Source: Crocosphaera chwakensis CCY0110
GTDB taxonomy: Bacteria; Cyanobacteriota; Cyanobacteriia; Cyanobacteriales; Microcystaceae
Assembly: GCF_000169335.1 (NCBI RefSeq)
Contig: NZ_AAXW01000076.1
Location: forward strand, 1 to 19,901
Reading direction: 5' to 3'
DNA length: 19,901 nucleotides
The first letter of the stretch is position 1. The number at the start of each line of letters is the position of its first letter. Positions 1 to 7,998 of this stretch are shown piece by piece. Made by a program: the position numbers and the translations under genes. The notes below the pieces were generated by a model. The model ran no database searches. It was not told the origin of the DNA and worked only from the letters and a program-made list of their open reading frames with translations.

Positions 1-1
1 A

Positions 2-1138
2 GATCCTAGAGAAGTGATTGTCAACGTCGATGTGGTCGAAGGAAACACAGGATCGCTAGCCGCAGGGACGGGGATTAGTTCTAGTAGTGGACTGTTTGGA
101 ACCATTAGTTATCAAGAACAAAATTTAGGAGGAAACGCCCAAACCCTTGGCGGGGAAGTCCAAGTCGGAGAACGAGAATTACTCCTCGATGTCAGTTTTA
201 CTGATCCGTGGATTGCTGGTGATCCTTATCGTACCGCCTATACGGTTAACGGGTTCCGTCGTCGAACTATCTCCTTAGTCTTTGATGGAGACGACTCTTC
301 GATTAGAACCTTGAACGGATTCGACAGTCCTAGGGTTATTAGGACAGGGGGAGGGGTTTCTTTTGCTCGTCCCTTAGCTGAAGATCCTTTTACGAAACCA
401 GACTGGCGACTGACGGCAGGGATTAACTATCAACGGGTGCAAATCGAAAACGCTGACGGAGATATTGCTCCTCTGTCTGCTCCTATTAATGGCTTTCCTG
501 AACAACCTTTATCGTTTAGTGATTCGGGACGGGATGACTTATTAACCCTCAGCTTTGCTGCAGCCCAAGATTTTCGCAATAATCCTTTACGTCCCACCAG
601 TGGTTATGTTATTCGTTTGGGGGTAGAACAAACCTTACCAGTGGGATCAGGGAGTATCGCCTTTACTCGTTTACGAGGAAATTATAGTTATTATATTCCC
701 GTCGATTTTATCGATTTAGGGTTTATTGAAGAAGATCAACCCAAACCCCAAGCTTTAGCTTTTAATGTCCAAGCAGGAACCGTCCTAGAAGATTTACCCC
801 CCTACGAAGCTTTTGTCATCGGGGGTAGTAACTCAGTTCGGGGTTATGCCGAAGGAGAACTGGGTAATGGACGGAGTTATTTTCAAGCTACTGCAGAATA
901 TCGGTTTCCTATTATTCCGGCCGTTGGGGCTGCTATTTTCTTTGATTATGGTACAACGATTAAATCTCAACGTTCTGTCCGAGGGATTCCTGGAGTGGTA
1001 CGCGGCTTACCGAGTGATGGTTATGGTTATGGTATTGGGGTGAGAATTCAATCCCCTGTCGGACCAATTCGGGTTGATTACGGAATTAATGATGAGGGAG
1101 ATTCTCGTATTCACTTTGGAATCGGAGAAAGATTCTAA
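2..1138 (+). CDS. bamA: Outer-membrane assembly factor BamA/Omp85, 3' part
   Basis: The reading frame is open from base 2 to a TAA at 1136-1138, so the gene enters from outside the window; 378 codons are visible. The product is the C-terminal beta-barrel of an Omp85 (Toc75-like) protein, which inserts barrel proteins into the outer membrane. Seen in the sequence: alternating strand-like segments, a conserved loop-6 motif S-V-R-G-Y (near base 835) in the usual GxNSVRGY...GELG setting, and a C-terminal phenylalanine (IHFGIGERF) typical of outer-membrane barrels. The POTRA repeats expected upstream are outside the window. The sense of the gene is clear; calling it bamA rather than another Omp85 paralogue rests on similarity to cyanobacterial Omp85 (Slr1227 type). 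In several cyanobacteria lpxC follows this gene; here an insertion-element relic follows instead. Confidence 0.9.
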   Translation, partial: DPREVIVNVDVVEGNTGSLAAGTGISSSSGLFGTISYQEQNLGGNAQTLGGEVQVGERELLLDVSFTDPWIAGDPYRTAYTVNGFRRRTISLVFDGDDSSIRTLNGFDSPRVIRTGGGVSFARPLAEDPFTKPDWRLTAGINYQRVQIENADGDIAPLSAPINGFPEQPLSFSDSGRDDLLTLSFAAAQDFRNNPLRPTSGYVIRLGVEQTLPVGSGSIAFTRLRGNYSYYIPVDFIDLGFIEEDQPKPQALAFNVQAGTVLEDLPPYEAFVIGGSNSVRGYAEGELGNGRSYFQATAEYRFPIIPAVGAAIFFDYGTTIKSQRSVRGIPGVVRGLPSDGYGYGIGVRIQSPVGPIRVDYGINDEGDSRIHFGIGERF

Positions 1139-1199
1139 TCAACTATTCAAAAAATTATTAAAAGTAACATCTTTGTAAAATTAGTTATTAAACTGTTAA

Positions 1200-1231
1200 A
1201 AATATAGCAATACGGGGTTAGGTTAGGACAA
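1200..1231. repeat. Left terminal inverted repeat of the IS630-like element
   Basis: The outer end reads AAATATAGC, the middle contains TACGG and the inner end GTTAGGACA. These blocks occur in the same order and spacing in the reverse complement of 1697-1728. Confidence 0.75.
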
Positions 1232-1271
1232 AATTAGCTAGAATTAAAGTGCTCACGAAAACAAGAAAAAA

Positions 1272-1705
1272 ATGCCTGCTCCTTATAGCTACGATTTGAG
1301 AAAAAAAGCCGTAAATGCTTATTATAGAGGAGAAAAGAAGATAGCTATTTGCCGATTAATGAAAATTAGTCGTAATACTCTCGATTTATGGCTAAAAAGA
1401 GAACAAGAAACAGGAGACTTCAAAGCGGTGCAGCCGCACTCGCTCCCGCGAGACCGCCAAGCGTCCTCCTAAAAATAATCGCAAAATTCAAGATTTAGAG
1501 AGATTCAAACAGTTTGTCAGACAACATAAAGATAAAACACAGCAACAAATAGCCGAGAAATGGGGAGAAAATGTCACACAGCAAAACGTGAGTGATGGAA
1601 TTAAAAAGTTAGGTATAACTAGAAAAAAAAACTTACGGATATCGAGAAAGAGATGAAAATAAAAGAAAAGAATTTAAAGACCAACTTCACAAAAAAATGT
1701 CCTAA
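1272..1705 (+). pseudogene. IS630-type transposase fragment, two frame breaks, no DDE domain
   Basis: The frame starts at ATG 1272 (MPAPYSYDLRKKAVNAYY), giving the N-terminal helix-turn-helix of IS630 transposases, including ICRLMKISRNTLDLWLKR. After FKA the frame is broken inside a GC-rich palindromic insert and ends at a TAA at 1470-1472. The homologous sequence resumes in another frame from 1465 (PPKNNRKIQDLERFKQF...ITRKK). It shifts again at a run of nine A (1623-1631) into TYGYRERDENKRKEFKDQLH and ends with a TAA at 1703-1705 inside the right terminal repeat. Everything after roughly residue 145 is absent, including the catalytic acidic residues. No functional transposase can be made; only the DNA-binding half could be expressed, and only as a truncated peptide. 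Confidence 0.85.
1423..1463. repeat. Short GC-rich palindromic insert inside the transposase fragment
   Basis: Bases 1425-1457 can fold on themselves. An outer stem GCGGT (1425-1429) / ACCGC (1453-1457) encloses CTCGC (1439-1443) / GCGAG (1448-1452), and an alternative small hairpin GCGG (1425-1428) / CCGC (1434-1437) is possible. The five bases AAGCG occur on both sides (1423-1427 and 1459-1463), like a target duplication. It is strikingly GC-rich in an AT-rich neighbourhood and separates two parts of the transposase homology, so it appears inserted. I believe it belongs to the short palindromic repeats scattered in cyanobacterial genomes, but copy number cannot be seen from one window. Confidence 0.6.
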
Positions 1706-1728
1706 CGTGTATCCGTAAGGCTATATTT
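1697..1728. repeat. Right terminal inverted repeat of the IS630-like element
   Basis: It reads TGTCCTAAC at its inner end, CCGTA in the middle and GCTATATTT at its outer end, mirroring 1200-1231. It contains the stop codon of the transposase fragment, so the internal deletion joined coding sequence directly to the terminal repeat. Confidence 0.75.
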
Positions 1729-1968
1729 ATATTTTGTTGATTTTTTTCTTGTTTGATCGGCATTTTTCACCTGATAGCATGACCTAATTAGAGGAAGATG
1801 CTAAACAAATTAGCTATTTATAATAACATCATTGACGGAATCAAATCTAGGTAAAATTTAGGTTTTAGCTAGGTAGAACACTTATTAAATTTAGTCAGAT
1901 TTGAATCATTGATAACAGTGATTTTTTTGACTAACTTTCAAGACAACTACTCCCTCATACGATTTATC

Positions 1969-2313
1969 ATGAAACATCTCATCCTTGGTGGCTTATCTTC
2001 TGCTTTATTAGCTACAGTTGTCACTCCTGTGATAGCTTCTGAAGAAGTCGCAGCTGTTAGCGATTATCCGACACAAGCTACTTCTACTTTATTGGCAACA
2101 ACTTTAGTAGAATTGGCTTATCAAGGCTATTTTGCTGAGTTTGGAATTCCTGGCCATGTGAGTTTTATTCATGCTGTAGCAGCCAATAAAATTGATGCAG
2201 AAACTCTCATCGAAAGTGCGATCGCTAAAGGAAGACTTGACAATAATGCTCTATCTAATCAAGAGTATGTTTCTGTTGTGGACACTGCATTACATGACGT
2301 TGCTTTTCCCTAA
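1969..2313 (+). CDS. Small exported protein of unknown function
   Basis: This encodes 114 residues. The first 23 or so (MKHLILGGLSSALLATVV...VIASEE) form a typical signal peptide with a Lys-His start, a hydrophobic core and an Ala-Ser cleavage region, so the protein should be periplasmic or secreted. The mature part contains an AYQGYF...GIPGH segment and a helical stretch (DAETLIESAIAKGRL) that I associate with a small cyanobacterial family of unknown function. An in-frame TTG at 1909 would add 20 residues before the signal peptide. I chose ATG 1969 because it places the signal sequence at the N-terminus, although neither start has a clear Shine-Dalgarno. No cysteines or catalytic motifs are visible. 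The gene stands alone and is followed by a hairpin that mainly serves the opposite gene. Confidence 0.75.
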   Translation: MKHLILGGLSSALLATVVTPVIASEEVAAVSDYPTQATSTLLATTLVELAYQGYFAEFGIPGHVSFIHAVAANKIDAETLIESAIAKGRLDNNALSNQEYVSVVDTALHDVAFP

Positions 2314-2319
2314 CCCTCT

Positions 2320-2350
2320 AAAAAAACCCTTCTCAGTCACGAGAAGGGTT
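2320..2350 (-). terminator. Intrinsic terminator of hslO
   Basis: A perfect 10-bp stem, AACCCTTCTC (2325-2334) with GAGAAGGGTT (2341-2350) and a 6-base loop, is followed on the minus strand by a T-run (the A-run at 2320-2326). It lies between the convergent small exported protein gene and hslO. The T-run is on the hslO side; the plus-strand gene may share the hairpin. Confidence 0.85.
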
Positions 2351-2383
2351 AACCATTTTGATAACAAAATAATTCAATTAAAA

Positions 2384-3283
2384 CTAAACCGACTCTGTCC
2401 GTAAATCTTCAATTAATTGGGCTAATTGATCACTATTTGCCTGATAAACTTCCCCACAAAATTCGCAAGTCGCCTCAGCACCATCATCTTTTTCAATCAT
2501 ATCTTGTAACTCAGCTTCTCCTAATAGTTTCAAAGCCCCTAAAACCCGACTAAAAGAACAACGACAATTAAATCGCAACATCTGAACTTCAGGAAAGATA
2601 ACTAAGCCTAAATCTCCTAATAATTCGTCTAAAATATCGGGTAATGTTTTACCGTCTCTTAATAAAGGGGTAAATCCTGAAAGCTTACCGATACGAGATT
2701 CTAAAGTCGCCACTAACTGTTCATCTCTAGCTGCTTTGGGCATCACTTGCAACAATAAGCCACCGGCTGCTGTCACCCCTTGCGCCCCTACAAATACCCC
2801 TAATAACAACGCTGAGGGGGTTTGTTCGGAAGTAACTAAATAATGGGTCACATCGTCCCCTATTTCCCCCGACATTAACTCTACGGTACTGGAGTAAGGA
2901 TAACCATACCCCACATCTCGCACCACATAAAGAAATCCTTCTGAACCAACCGCACCCCCCACATCTAATTTACCGAGAGGGTTAGGAGGGAGTTCAATAC
3001 TAGGGTTAGCGACATAACCTCTGACGGTTCCATCTAACCCCGCATCTACTAATAACCCTCCTAATGGGCCATTTCCCTTAACCCGAATGTTGACACGAGA
3101 CCCTTCTCGTTTCATGCTAGAAGCCAGTAATAGACCGGCTGACATGGTGCGTCCCAGGGCTGCAGTGGCGACATAGGAAAGTTTATGTCTTTGTCTTGCT
3201 TCTTCTGTGAGTCGGGTAGAAATTAGGCTAACCGCCCGAATGCCCCCATCGGCTGCTGTTGCGCGTATAAGTTGATCCGCCAT
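2384..3283 (-). CDS. hslO: Redox-regulated molecular chaperone Hsp33
   Basis: This is a 299-residue cytoplasmic holdase that binds unfolding proteins under oxidative stress. The N-terminal chaperone domain (MADQLIRATAADGGIRAVS, residues 1-230) has the family's expected start. The C-terminal redox switch shows all four zinc-binding cysteines in the CxC...CxxC pattern: Cys240, Cys242, Cys273 and Cys276. Oxidation of these cysteines releases zinc and activates Hsp33; this is established for the family. I chose the ATG at 3283 rather than the upstream in-frame one at 3343 because it matches family starts and has an AAGGG ribosome site about 6 bases upstream. The gene is divergent from the ABC ATPase with only 83 bases between starts, so the two promoters must share that space. 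It ends at a strong terminator. Confidence 0.95.
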   Translation of the reverse strand: MADQLIRATAADGGIRAVSLISTRLTEEARQRHKLSYVATAALGRTMSAGLLLASSMKREGSRVNIRVKGNGPLGGLLVDAGLDGTVRGYVANPSIELPPNPLGKLDVGGAVGSEGFLYVVRDVGYGYPYSSTVELMSGEIGDDVTHYLVTSEQTPSALLLGVFVGAQGVTAAGGLLLQVMPKAARDEQLVATLESRIGKLSGFTPLLRDGKTLPDILDELLGDLGLVIFPEVQMLRFNCRCSFSRVLGALKLLGEAELQDMIEKDDGAEATCEFCGEVYQANSDQLAQLIEDLRTESV

Positions 3284-3366
3284 GAAAACCCTTACATTTC
3301 TTGGTATATTTTTTCTTATCTTAATCAAACTGTACAATATCAAACAAACGGTTCTAGTGTATTAAC

Positions 3367-4587
3367 GTGGCCAAAGTTATTTTACAAGATATTAACAAAA
3401 GTTTTCCTCAACGAGGGGGAAAGTCCAAGGGCGATGTGGTCAAGGTTTTGCATCATATTGACTTAGACATAAAAGACGGGGAATTTATGGTCTTGGTTGG
3501 TCCATCTGGTTGCGGAAAAAGTACCCTTTTACGGATGATTGCTGGACTCGAAACAGCTACATCAGGCCACATTTTGGTAGGGGAAAAAAATGTCACCCAG
3601 TTACCTCCTAAACAGCGAGACATTGCTATGGTGTTTCAAAATTATGCGCTTTATCCCCATCTCAATGTTTATGATAATATTGCCTTTGGTTTACGTCGCA
3701 TGACTCAAGGGGTAAAAGAAGCGAATAAGTCCGCTTTACCAGGAGAACTCGAAAAAGGTTTAACGGGTTTAACAAGAGCATTTCCTAAACAATTTCGTTA
3801 CCATTCATCAACAGAAACAACGATTAATCAAAAAGTTGAACAAGTTGCTCAATTATTACAATTAGAATCTTTATTAAATCGCTTACCCAAAGATTTATCC
3901 GGAGGTCAAAAACAACGGGTGGCGTTAGGACGGGCGATCGCTAGAAATCCTCAAGTTTTTTTAATGGATGAACCCATGTCTAACTTAGATGCAGCTTTAC
4001 GGGCTGAAACTCGTTCTCAAATTGTTCAATTACAGCAAAAACTCGGTATTACAACGATTTATGTCACTCATGATCAAATCGAAGCAATGACAATGGGTGA
4101 GCGAATCGCTGTTATGAATCAAGGAAAAATTCAACAGGTTGCTTCTCCTTTGGAATTGTATCATAACCCTGCTAATTGTTTTGTTGCGGGCTTCATTGGA
4201 ACACCGTCTATGAATTTTTTACCCGTAAAAATTGAACATCCTTTGCAAATTAGTCACCGTAAATTTAGTTTTATTATTCCTCCTACTTGGAAATCTTATC
4301 TAAAAGAATACAATAAAAAAATTGCTATTTTTGGTATTCGTCCTGAACATATTACCCTAGGAACTTCTAGTACAGAAAATTTACAAGTTCAAGTCAATTT
4401 AGTGGAAAATCTAGGCAACGAAATTTATTTATTTACAAAAACATTAGATGAAACACCGTCTCAAATTATTGTTCGTCTTTCAGGAGAAAAGTCAGTTAAA
4501 GTAGGTGAAAAAATATGGTTATCTTTTAATCAAGAAAAAATACATTTTTTTGATAGTGACACTGAACAATCTTTATTAAAAAAATAA
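3367..4587 (+). CDS. ABC transporter ATPase, MalK/UgpC type, orphan
   Basis: This is a 406-residue ATP-binding subunit of a carbohydrate-type importer. Motifs seen in order: Walker A GPSGCGKST (45-53), Q-loop Gln91 in FQNYALYPH, signature LSGGQ (167-171), Walker B VFLMDE (187-192), D-loop SNLDA, H-loop His225 in THDQ, then a C-terminal TOBE-like regulatory region (about 290-395, with FGIRPEHI). The start is a GTG; an in-frame stop lies just upstream at 3355. The Q-loop to signature distance is about 20 residues longer than I expect for MalK, because of a polar insert near residues 112-150. No permease or binding-protein genes adjoin, so the substrate is unknown. Relatives in other bacteria energise sugar, glycerol-phosphate or osmolyte uptake and one ATPase may serve several importers. 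Confidence 0.9.
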   Translation: MAKVILQDINKSFPQRGGKSKGDVVKVLHHIDLDIKDGEFMVLVGPSGCGKSTLLRMIAGLETATSGHILVGEKNVTQLPPKQRDIAMVFQNYALYPHLNVYDNIAFGLRRMTQGVKEANKSALPGELEKGLTGLTRAFPKQFRYHSSTETTINQKVEQVAQLLQLESLLNRLPKDLSGGQKQRVALGRAIARNPQVFLMDEPMSNLDAALRAETRSQIVQLQQKLGITTIYVTHDQIEAMTMGERIAVMNQGKIQQVASPLELYHNPANCFVAGFIGTPSMNFLPVKIEHPLQISHRKFSFIIPPTWKSYLKEYNKKIAIFGIRPEHITLGTSSTENLQVQVNLVENLGNEIYLFTKTLDETPSQIIVRLSGEKSVKVGEKIWLSFNQEKIHFFDSDTEQSLLKK

Positions 4588-4634
4588 ATCATTGATTATC
4601 AAAACATAGTTTTAAATAAATTCTATTCACAATT

Positions 4635-5834
4635 ATGCCCAAATCAAACAAATTAAAGCAATTAAGTGGTAATCTTTTATTAGGATTAGGAGGGGCAATT
4701 TTTGCTTTAATAATTGGAGAAATTGCCCTAAGAATAATGGGTATTGCTTACCCTAGTTTTTATCAAGCTGATCCTCATCGTGGCCATGCGTTAATTCCAG
4801 GGATATCAGGATGGTGGAAGCACGAAGGAAAAGGTTGGGTATCGGTTAATAAAGATGGATTAAGAGATAAAAACTATATTAAAGAAAAGCCTGAAAATAC
4901 CTTTAGAATTGCTGTTATTGGTGACTCATTTGCTGAAGCAATACAAGTTAATGCAGAGGATACATTTTGGTCACTGATGGAAAAGAAATTACCCCAATGT
5001 CAAAAGTTTCAAAATAAAAATGTTGAAGTGATTAATTTTGGAGTAGGTGACTATGGAACTGCACAGGAATATATGACTTTAAAACACCATGTTAGTGAGT
5101 ATTCTCCTGATTTGGTTGTCTTAGCAGTGTTTACCGGCAACGATATTATTAACAACTCAAAAACCTTAAGTCCTGATGATAGATTTAGTCCATTTTTAAT
5201 TAAAAAAGAGGGAGAATATGTCTTAGATTTGTCCTTTAAGGAAACAGAAACCTATCAATGGCGTAATAGTTTTATGAGAAAAGCAATTTTTTCGACAATT
5301 AATAATTCTCGTATTTTACAATTACTTAATGAAACAAGAATCGCAATCAAAAAGAATCGTCAGTTATTAGGAACTGAAACAGCAACAGAGAATCAAGACG
5401 TACTCCAGTATCTTGATTTTACACCAGAACTCTACAAAAATAGTGATCCCAACTGGAAAGAAGCATGGAATATTACAGAAGCGTTAATTAAATTGATTCA
5501 ACAAGAAACACAATCAATTAACTCAGATTTATTAGTGGTAACATTAAGTAATCCTGCTCAAGTTTATCCTGATGCTGCTTATCGAGAACAATATTTTGAT
5601 CAAGCAGAGATCAAAGACCCTTTTTATCCTGATAAACGGATTGCAAATTTAGGAAAAGAACAAGGATTTGAAGCGTTAACCTTATCTCCTTTATTTCAAT
5701 CCTATGCTGATAAGAATAGAATCTTTTTACATGGGTTTGATAATACGATTATGGGGAGTGGCCATTGGAATGAATTCGGTCATAAACTAGCAGGAGAAAT
5801 CATCAGCAAAAAAATTTGTACAACCGAGGACTAA
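4635..5834 (+). CDS. Membrane-anchored SGNH/GDSL-fold hydrolase-like protein
   Basis: This is a 399-residue protein with one N-terminal hydrophobic helix (about residues 13-37), so the bulk probably faces the periplasm. SGNH blocks are visible: block I GDSFAEA with candidate nucleophile Ser98, Gly136/Gly138 in NFGVGDYG, block III GND with Asn169, and the C-terminal GHWNEFGH with His377 or His383 as candidate base. The Asp usually found two or three residues before the catalytic His is not there (Ser375, Gly374). Proteins of this build often act on acyl groups of surface polysaccharides; that role is only an inference here. The gene begins 47 bases after the ABC ATPase in the same direction and may be co-transcribed with it. 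I see no clear ribosome site. Confidence 0.75.
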   Translation: MPKSNKLKQLSGNLLLGLGGAIFALIIGEIALRIMGIAYPSFYQADPHRGHALIPGISGWWKHEGKGWVSVNKDGLRDKNYIKEKPENTFRIAVIGDSFAEAIQVNAEDTFWSLMEKKLPQCQKFQNKNVEVINFGVGDYGTAQEYMTLKHHVSEYSPDLVVLAVFTGNDIINNSKTLSPDDRFSPFLIKKEGEYVLDLSFKETETYQWRNSFMRKAIFSTINNSRILQLLNETRIAIKKNRQLLGTETATENQDVLQYLDFTPELYKNSDPNWKEAWNITEALIKLIQQETQSINSDLLVVTLSNPAQVYPDAAYREQYFDQAEIKDPFYPDKRIANLGKEQGFEALTLSPLFQSYADKNRIFLHGFDNTIMGSGHWNEFGHKLAGEIISKKICTTED

Positions 5835-5847
5835 AGATTTATGATCG

Positions 5848-5912
5848 AGTTAGTTCCGAACTTGATTTATTGTTGTAATCTCAAACATAAGTAAATGTTA
5901 CTAACTTATTTT
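5848..5912 (+). terminator. Weak terminator candidate after the SGNH gene
   Basis: AGTTAGT (5848-5854) can pair with ACTAACT (5900-5906), which is followed by TATTTTTT. The 45-base loop makes this weaker than a standard intrinsic terminator. Confidence 0.3.
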
Positions 5913-6053
5913 TTGATCCCTAATGTATCATTGATGAAGAGTAAAGTTGATCTTCGTGATCCCCGTACCGAAAATTCCTTTGCCAGAATAAGCCAAATGG
6001 ATATAACATAGTTCAAAGTATTTTATAAAAAGAAGATAAACACAACTGAATCG

Positions 6054-6395
6054 ATGATGTTGTCTGTTAACAATCAAAATTTTGCTCACGTTGTTCTCGA
6101 ATCCCCTAAACCTGTCTTGGTCAACTTTTGGGCCCCTTGGTGTGGTTTGTGTCTGTTAATTAATCCCTTTCTCCAAAAAATCCAAAAAGAATGGGATAGT
6201 CCGTTGGAAGTGGTAAGTATTAATGCTGATCAAAATTTTCAATTGGCTAATACCTATCGCTTAAAAAATTTACCCACTTTAATTCTCTTTAATGAGGGGA
6301 AAATTATTTATCGTATTGAAGAGATCAAAGGAAGAGATGAACTGATACAACAGTTACATCGCATTAAGATGAATACTTGGCCTCAATCGGCATAA
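6054..6395 (+). CDS. Thioredoxin-like protein with WCGLC active site
   Basis: This is a 113-residue single-domain thioredoxin fold, a cytoplasmic dithiol oxidoreductase. Seen: the central strand VLVNFWAPWC, redox cysteines Cys30 and Cys33, and the cis-proline Pro74 in NLPTLILF opposite the active site. The residue between Gly and the second Cys is Leu instead of the usual Pro (WCGPC). In known thioredoxins this position strongly affects redox potential, so its properties should differ from thioredoxin m. I recall a cyanobacterium-specific type (often called TrxC) with this substitution, but I leave the symbol open. Two consecutive ATG codons (6054, 6057) could start it and no good Shine-Dalgarno separates them. 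It is a single gene, convergent with murD. Confidence 0.9.
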   Translation: MMLSVNNQNFAHVVLESPKPVLVNFWAPWCGLCLLINPFLQKIQKEWDSPLEVVSINADQNFQLANTYRLKNLPTLILFNEGKIIYRIEEIKGRDELIQQLHRIKMNTWPQSA

Positions 6396-6420
6396 GATTT
6401 AACCTAAAAATTGCAGCAGA

Positions 6421-6448
6421 ATGTCCCCACCATCGGTAAAGGGGACAT
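6421..6448. terminator. Hairpin between convergent trx and murD genes
   Basis: A perfect 8-bp stem, ATGTCCCC (6421-6428) with GGGGACAT (6441-6448) and a 12-base loop, lies between the 3' ends of the thioredoxin gene and murD. There is no T-run on either side, so it may stabilise mRNA 3' ends rather than terminate. Confidence 0.4.
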
Positions 6449-6490
6449 ATTAGACATCTCCAAGAATCTATAACCTATTTACAGCAATGG

Positions 6491-7867
6491 TTAAAAATTA
6501 GCTAATTGTTGACATAATTCTCGAAAATGATCTCCTCGATGTTCAAAGCTTTGATATTGGTCAAAACTGGCACAGGCAGGAGATAAAAGAACAACTTTTG
6601 CTTTTAGTTCTCGTCCTAATATTAAACTTCTTTCTATTGCTTTATCCATTGTTTCAATAATTTCGTAATCATGATAATCACAATCATGAAGACGTTTCGC
6701 GAAATTTTCAGCAGCTTCACCTATCAGTAAAACTTTAACAGCTTTTGATTTGATTTGTGTAATCCATTTATTATCGTCCCCTTCTTTTTCTTCTCCTCCT
6801 GCTATTAAAATTGTAGGATATTGTACTGATAATAAACCTACCTCTGCTGCATCATAATTGGTTGCTTTACTATCATTAATGAAATCAATTCCATCAATAG
6901 TTGTGATATATTCCAGACGATGAGGAACTCCTGTAAATGTTGCTATAACTGAAGCGATTGCCCCTTTTTCAATACCCGCTAATCTAGCTGCTGCAATAGC
7001 CATTAAAAGATTTTGTTGGTTATGAAAACCTGGCATTTTAAAGAGATTTAAGGGTAAAATCAACTCATCAAAAGCGACAACCCAATTATCTTGAATATAA
7101 ACCCCTTTACTAGAATCACATAGTAAATTCTCTTTTCCTTTTATAGTAGTCCAATAAGCATCGGCCCATTGATGTAATCCTGCTTGGTGTAAATAAGGAT
7201 CATCACCATTAAAAATTTGATATTCGCTGCGATATAACAAAGATGCCTTAATTGCGTAATAGTTTTCTAGGGTTTTATGACGATTTAAATGATCGGTGGT
7301 AAAGGTTGTCCAAAGACCAATTTTAGGACTTAATTCTTGAGATGATTCACATTGATAACTACTAATTTCTGCGATGATCCAATCATAATTACCAGTATTA
7401 TCTTTATTGAATTGAGATAAGGCTAATTCACAAGCAGCATAACCAATATTACCGCAAGAAGGGGCGTTTAATTTTGCCCCTTGAAAAATAGCTGCGACTA
7501 AAGCGGTGGTAGTGGTTTTACCATTGGTTCCTGTAATACCTACCCAAGGAGATGACTGAAGATATCGCCAAGCTAATTCTAACTCCCCTATGGTATCAAT
7601 TTTCTGGTTACGGGCTTTTATCAAGAAAGGAATATCCCAAGGAACTCCAGGACTAACGACAATTAATTTAGGTATGGCAGTAGAATTTAAGTTAAGGCTA
7701 TGACCTAATTTAACTGTGATTCCTTCTGCTTGTAGTTGTCGCTGTAAATGGTTTAAATTGGAGGAGGTAGAGCGATCGCTAATGATCACTTCCCACCCGT
7801 CTTGCTTAAGGCATTTTGCTGCAGCAATTCCTGATCTTCCTAGTCCGATAATATAAGCTATGGCCAT
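6491..7867 (-). CDS. murD: UDP-N-acetylmuramoyl-L-alanine:D-glutamate ligase
   Basis: This is a 458-residue cytoplasmic enzyme of peptidoglycan synthesis. It adds D-glutamate to UDP-MurNAc-L-Ala using ATP. Seen: an N-terminal Rossmann-like domain (IIGLGRSGIAAAKCL), the ATP-binding loop GITGTNGKTTT (110-120) of all Mur ligases, the central-domain DHLNRH motif, and the C-terminal domain with FINDSKATN and LSPACASFDQYQSFEHRG, a MurD signature. Length is normal and the start has an AAGGA about 14 bases upstream. It is the last of four same-strand genes; the 131-base gap to the upstream hpt gene argues that it may have its own promoter. No other cell-wall genes are nearby. Confidence 0.96.
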   Translation of the reverse strand: MAIAYIIGLGRSGIAAAKCLKQDGWEVIISDRSTSSNLNHLQRQLQAEGITVKLGHSLNLNSTAIPKLIVVSPGVPWDIPFLIKARNQKIDTIGELELAWRYLQSSPWVGITGTNGKTTTTALVAAIFQGAKLNAPSCGNIGYAACELALSQFNKDNTGNYDWIIAEISSYQCESSQELSPKIGLWTTFTTDHLNRHKTLENYYAIKASLLYRSEYQIFNGDDPYLHQAGLHQWADAYWTTIKGKENLLCDSSKGVYIQDNWVVAFDELILPLNLFKMPGFHNQQNLLMAIAAARLAGIEKGAIASVIATFTGVPHRLEYITTIDGIDFINDSKATNYDAAEVGLLSVQYPTILIAGGEEKEGDDNKWITQIKSKAVKVLLIGEAAENFAKRLHDCDYHDYEIIETMDKAIERSLILGRELKAKVVLLSPACASFDQYQSFEHRGDHFRELCQQLANF

Positions 7868-7998
7868 CTGTTTTATGGCTTCCTTGTTTATGGATAAAGC
7901 AGATTTAATGTTACCACTTTATGAGGATATTACTCAAGATTAATAGAAAAATTTACAGTACCAAACATTACTAAATACAAGATTTTTTCAAAATTACC

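Larger units (their letters stand above)
1199..1729 (+). mobile_element. Internally deleted IS630-like element with both ends
   Basis: Two imperfect 32-bp terminal inverted repeats (1200-1231 and 1697-1728, about 24 of 32 positions matching without gaps) enclose a fragment of an IS630-type transposase gene. TA dinucleotides at 1197-1198 and 1730-1731 fit the TA target duplication of the IS630/Tc1 group, though TA is common in AT-rich DNA. At about 530 bp the element is roughly half the length of a full IS630 member. The DDE catalytic part is missing and the remaining coding frame runs straight into the right repeat. It therefore looks like a non-autonomous, MITE-like derivative that could move only if a complete copy acts in trans. 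Confidence 0.75.

Noticed and set aside
813..1043. Plus-strand frame inside the Omp85 gene
   Set aside because: Out of frame within a conserved barrel domain.
1199..1729. Functional insertion sequence
   Set aside because: The transposase has two frame breaks and no catalytic domain.
1909..1968. TTG-initiated N-terminal extension of the small exported protein
   Set aside because: It would bury the signal peptide 20 residues in; ATG 1969 is the better start.
3284..3343. Longer hslO start
   Set aside because: Extra 20 residues are not part of Hsp33; the internal ATG has a ribosome site and matches family starts.
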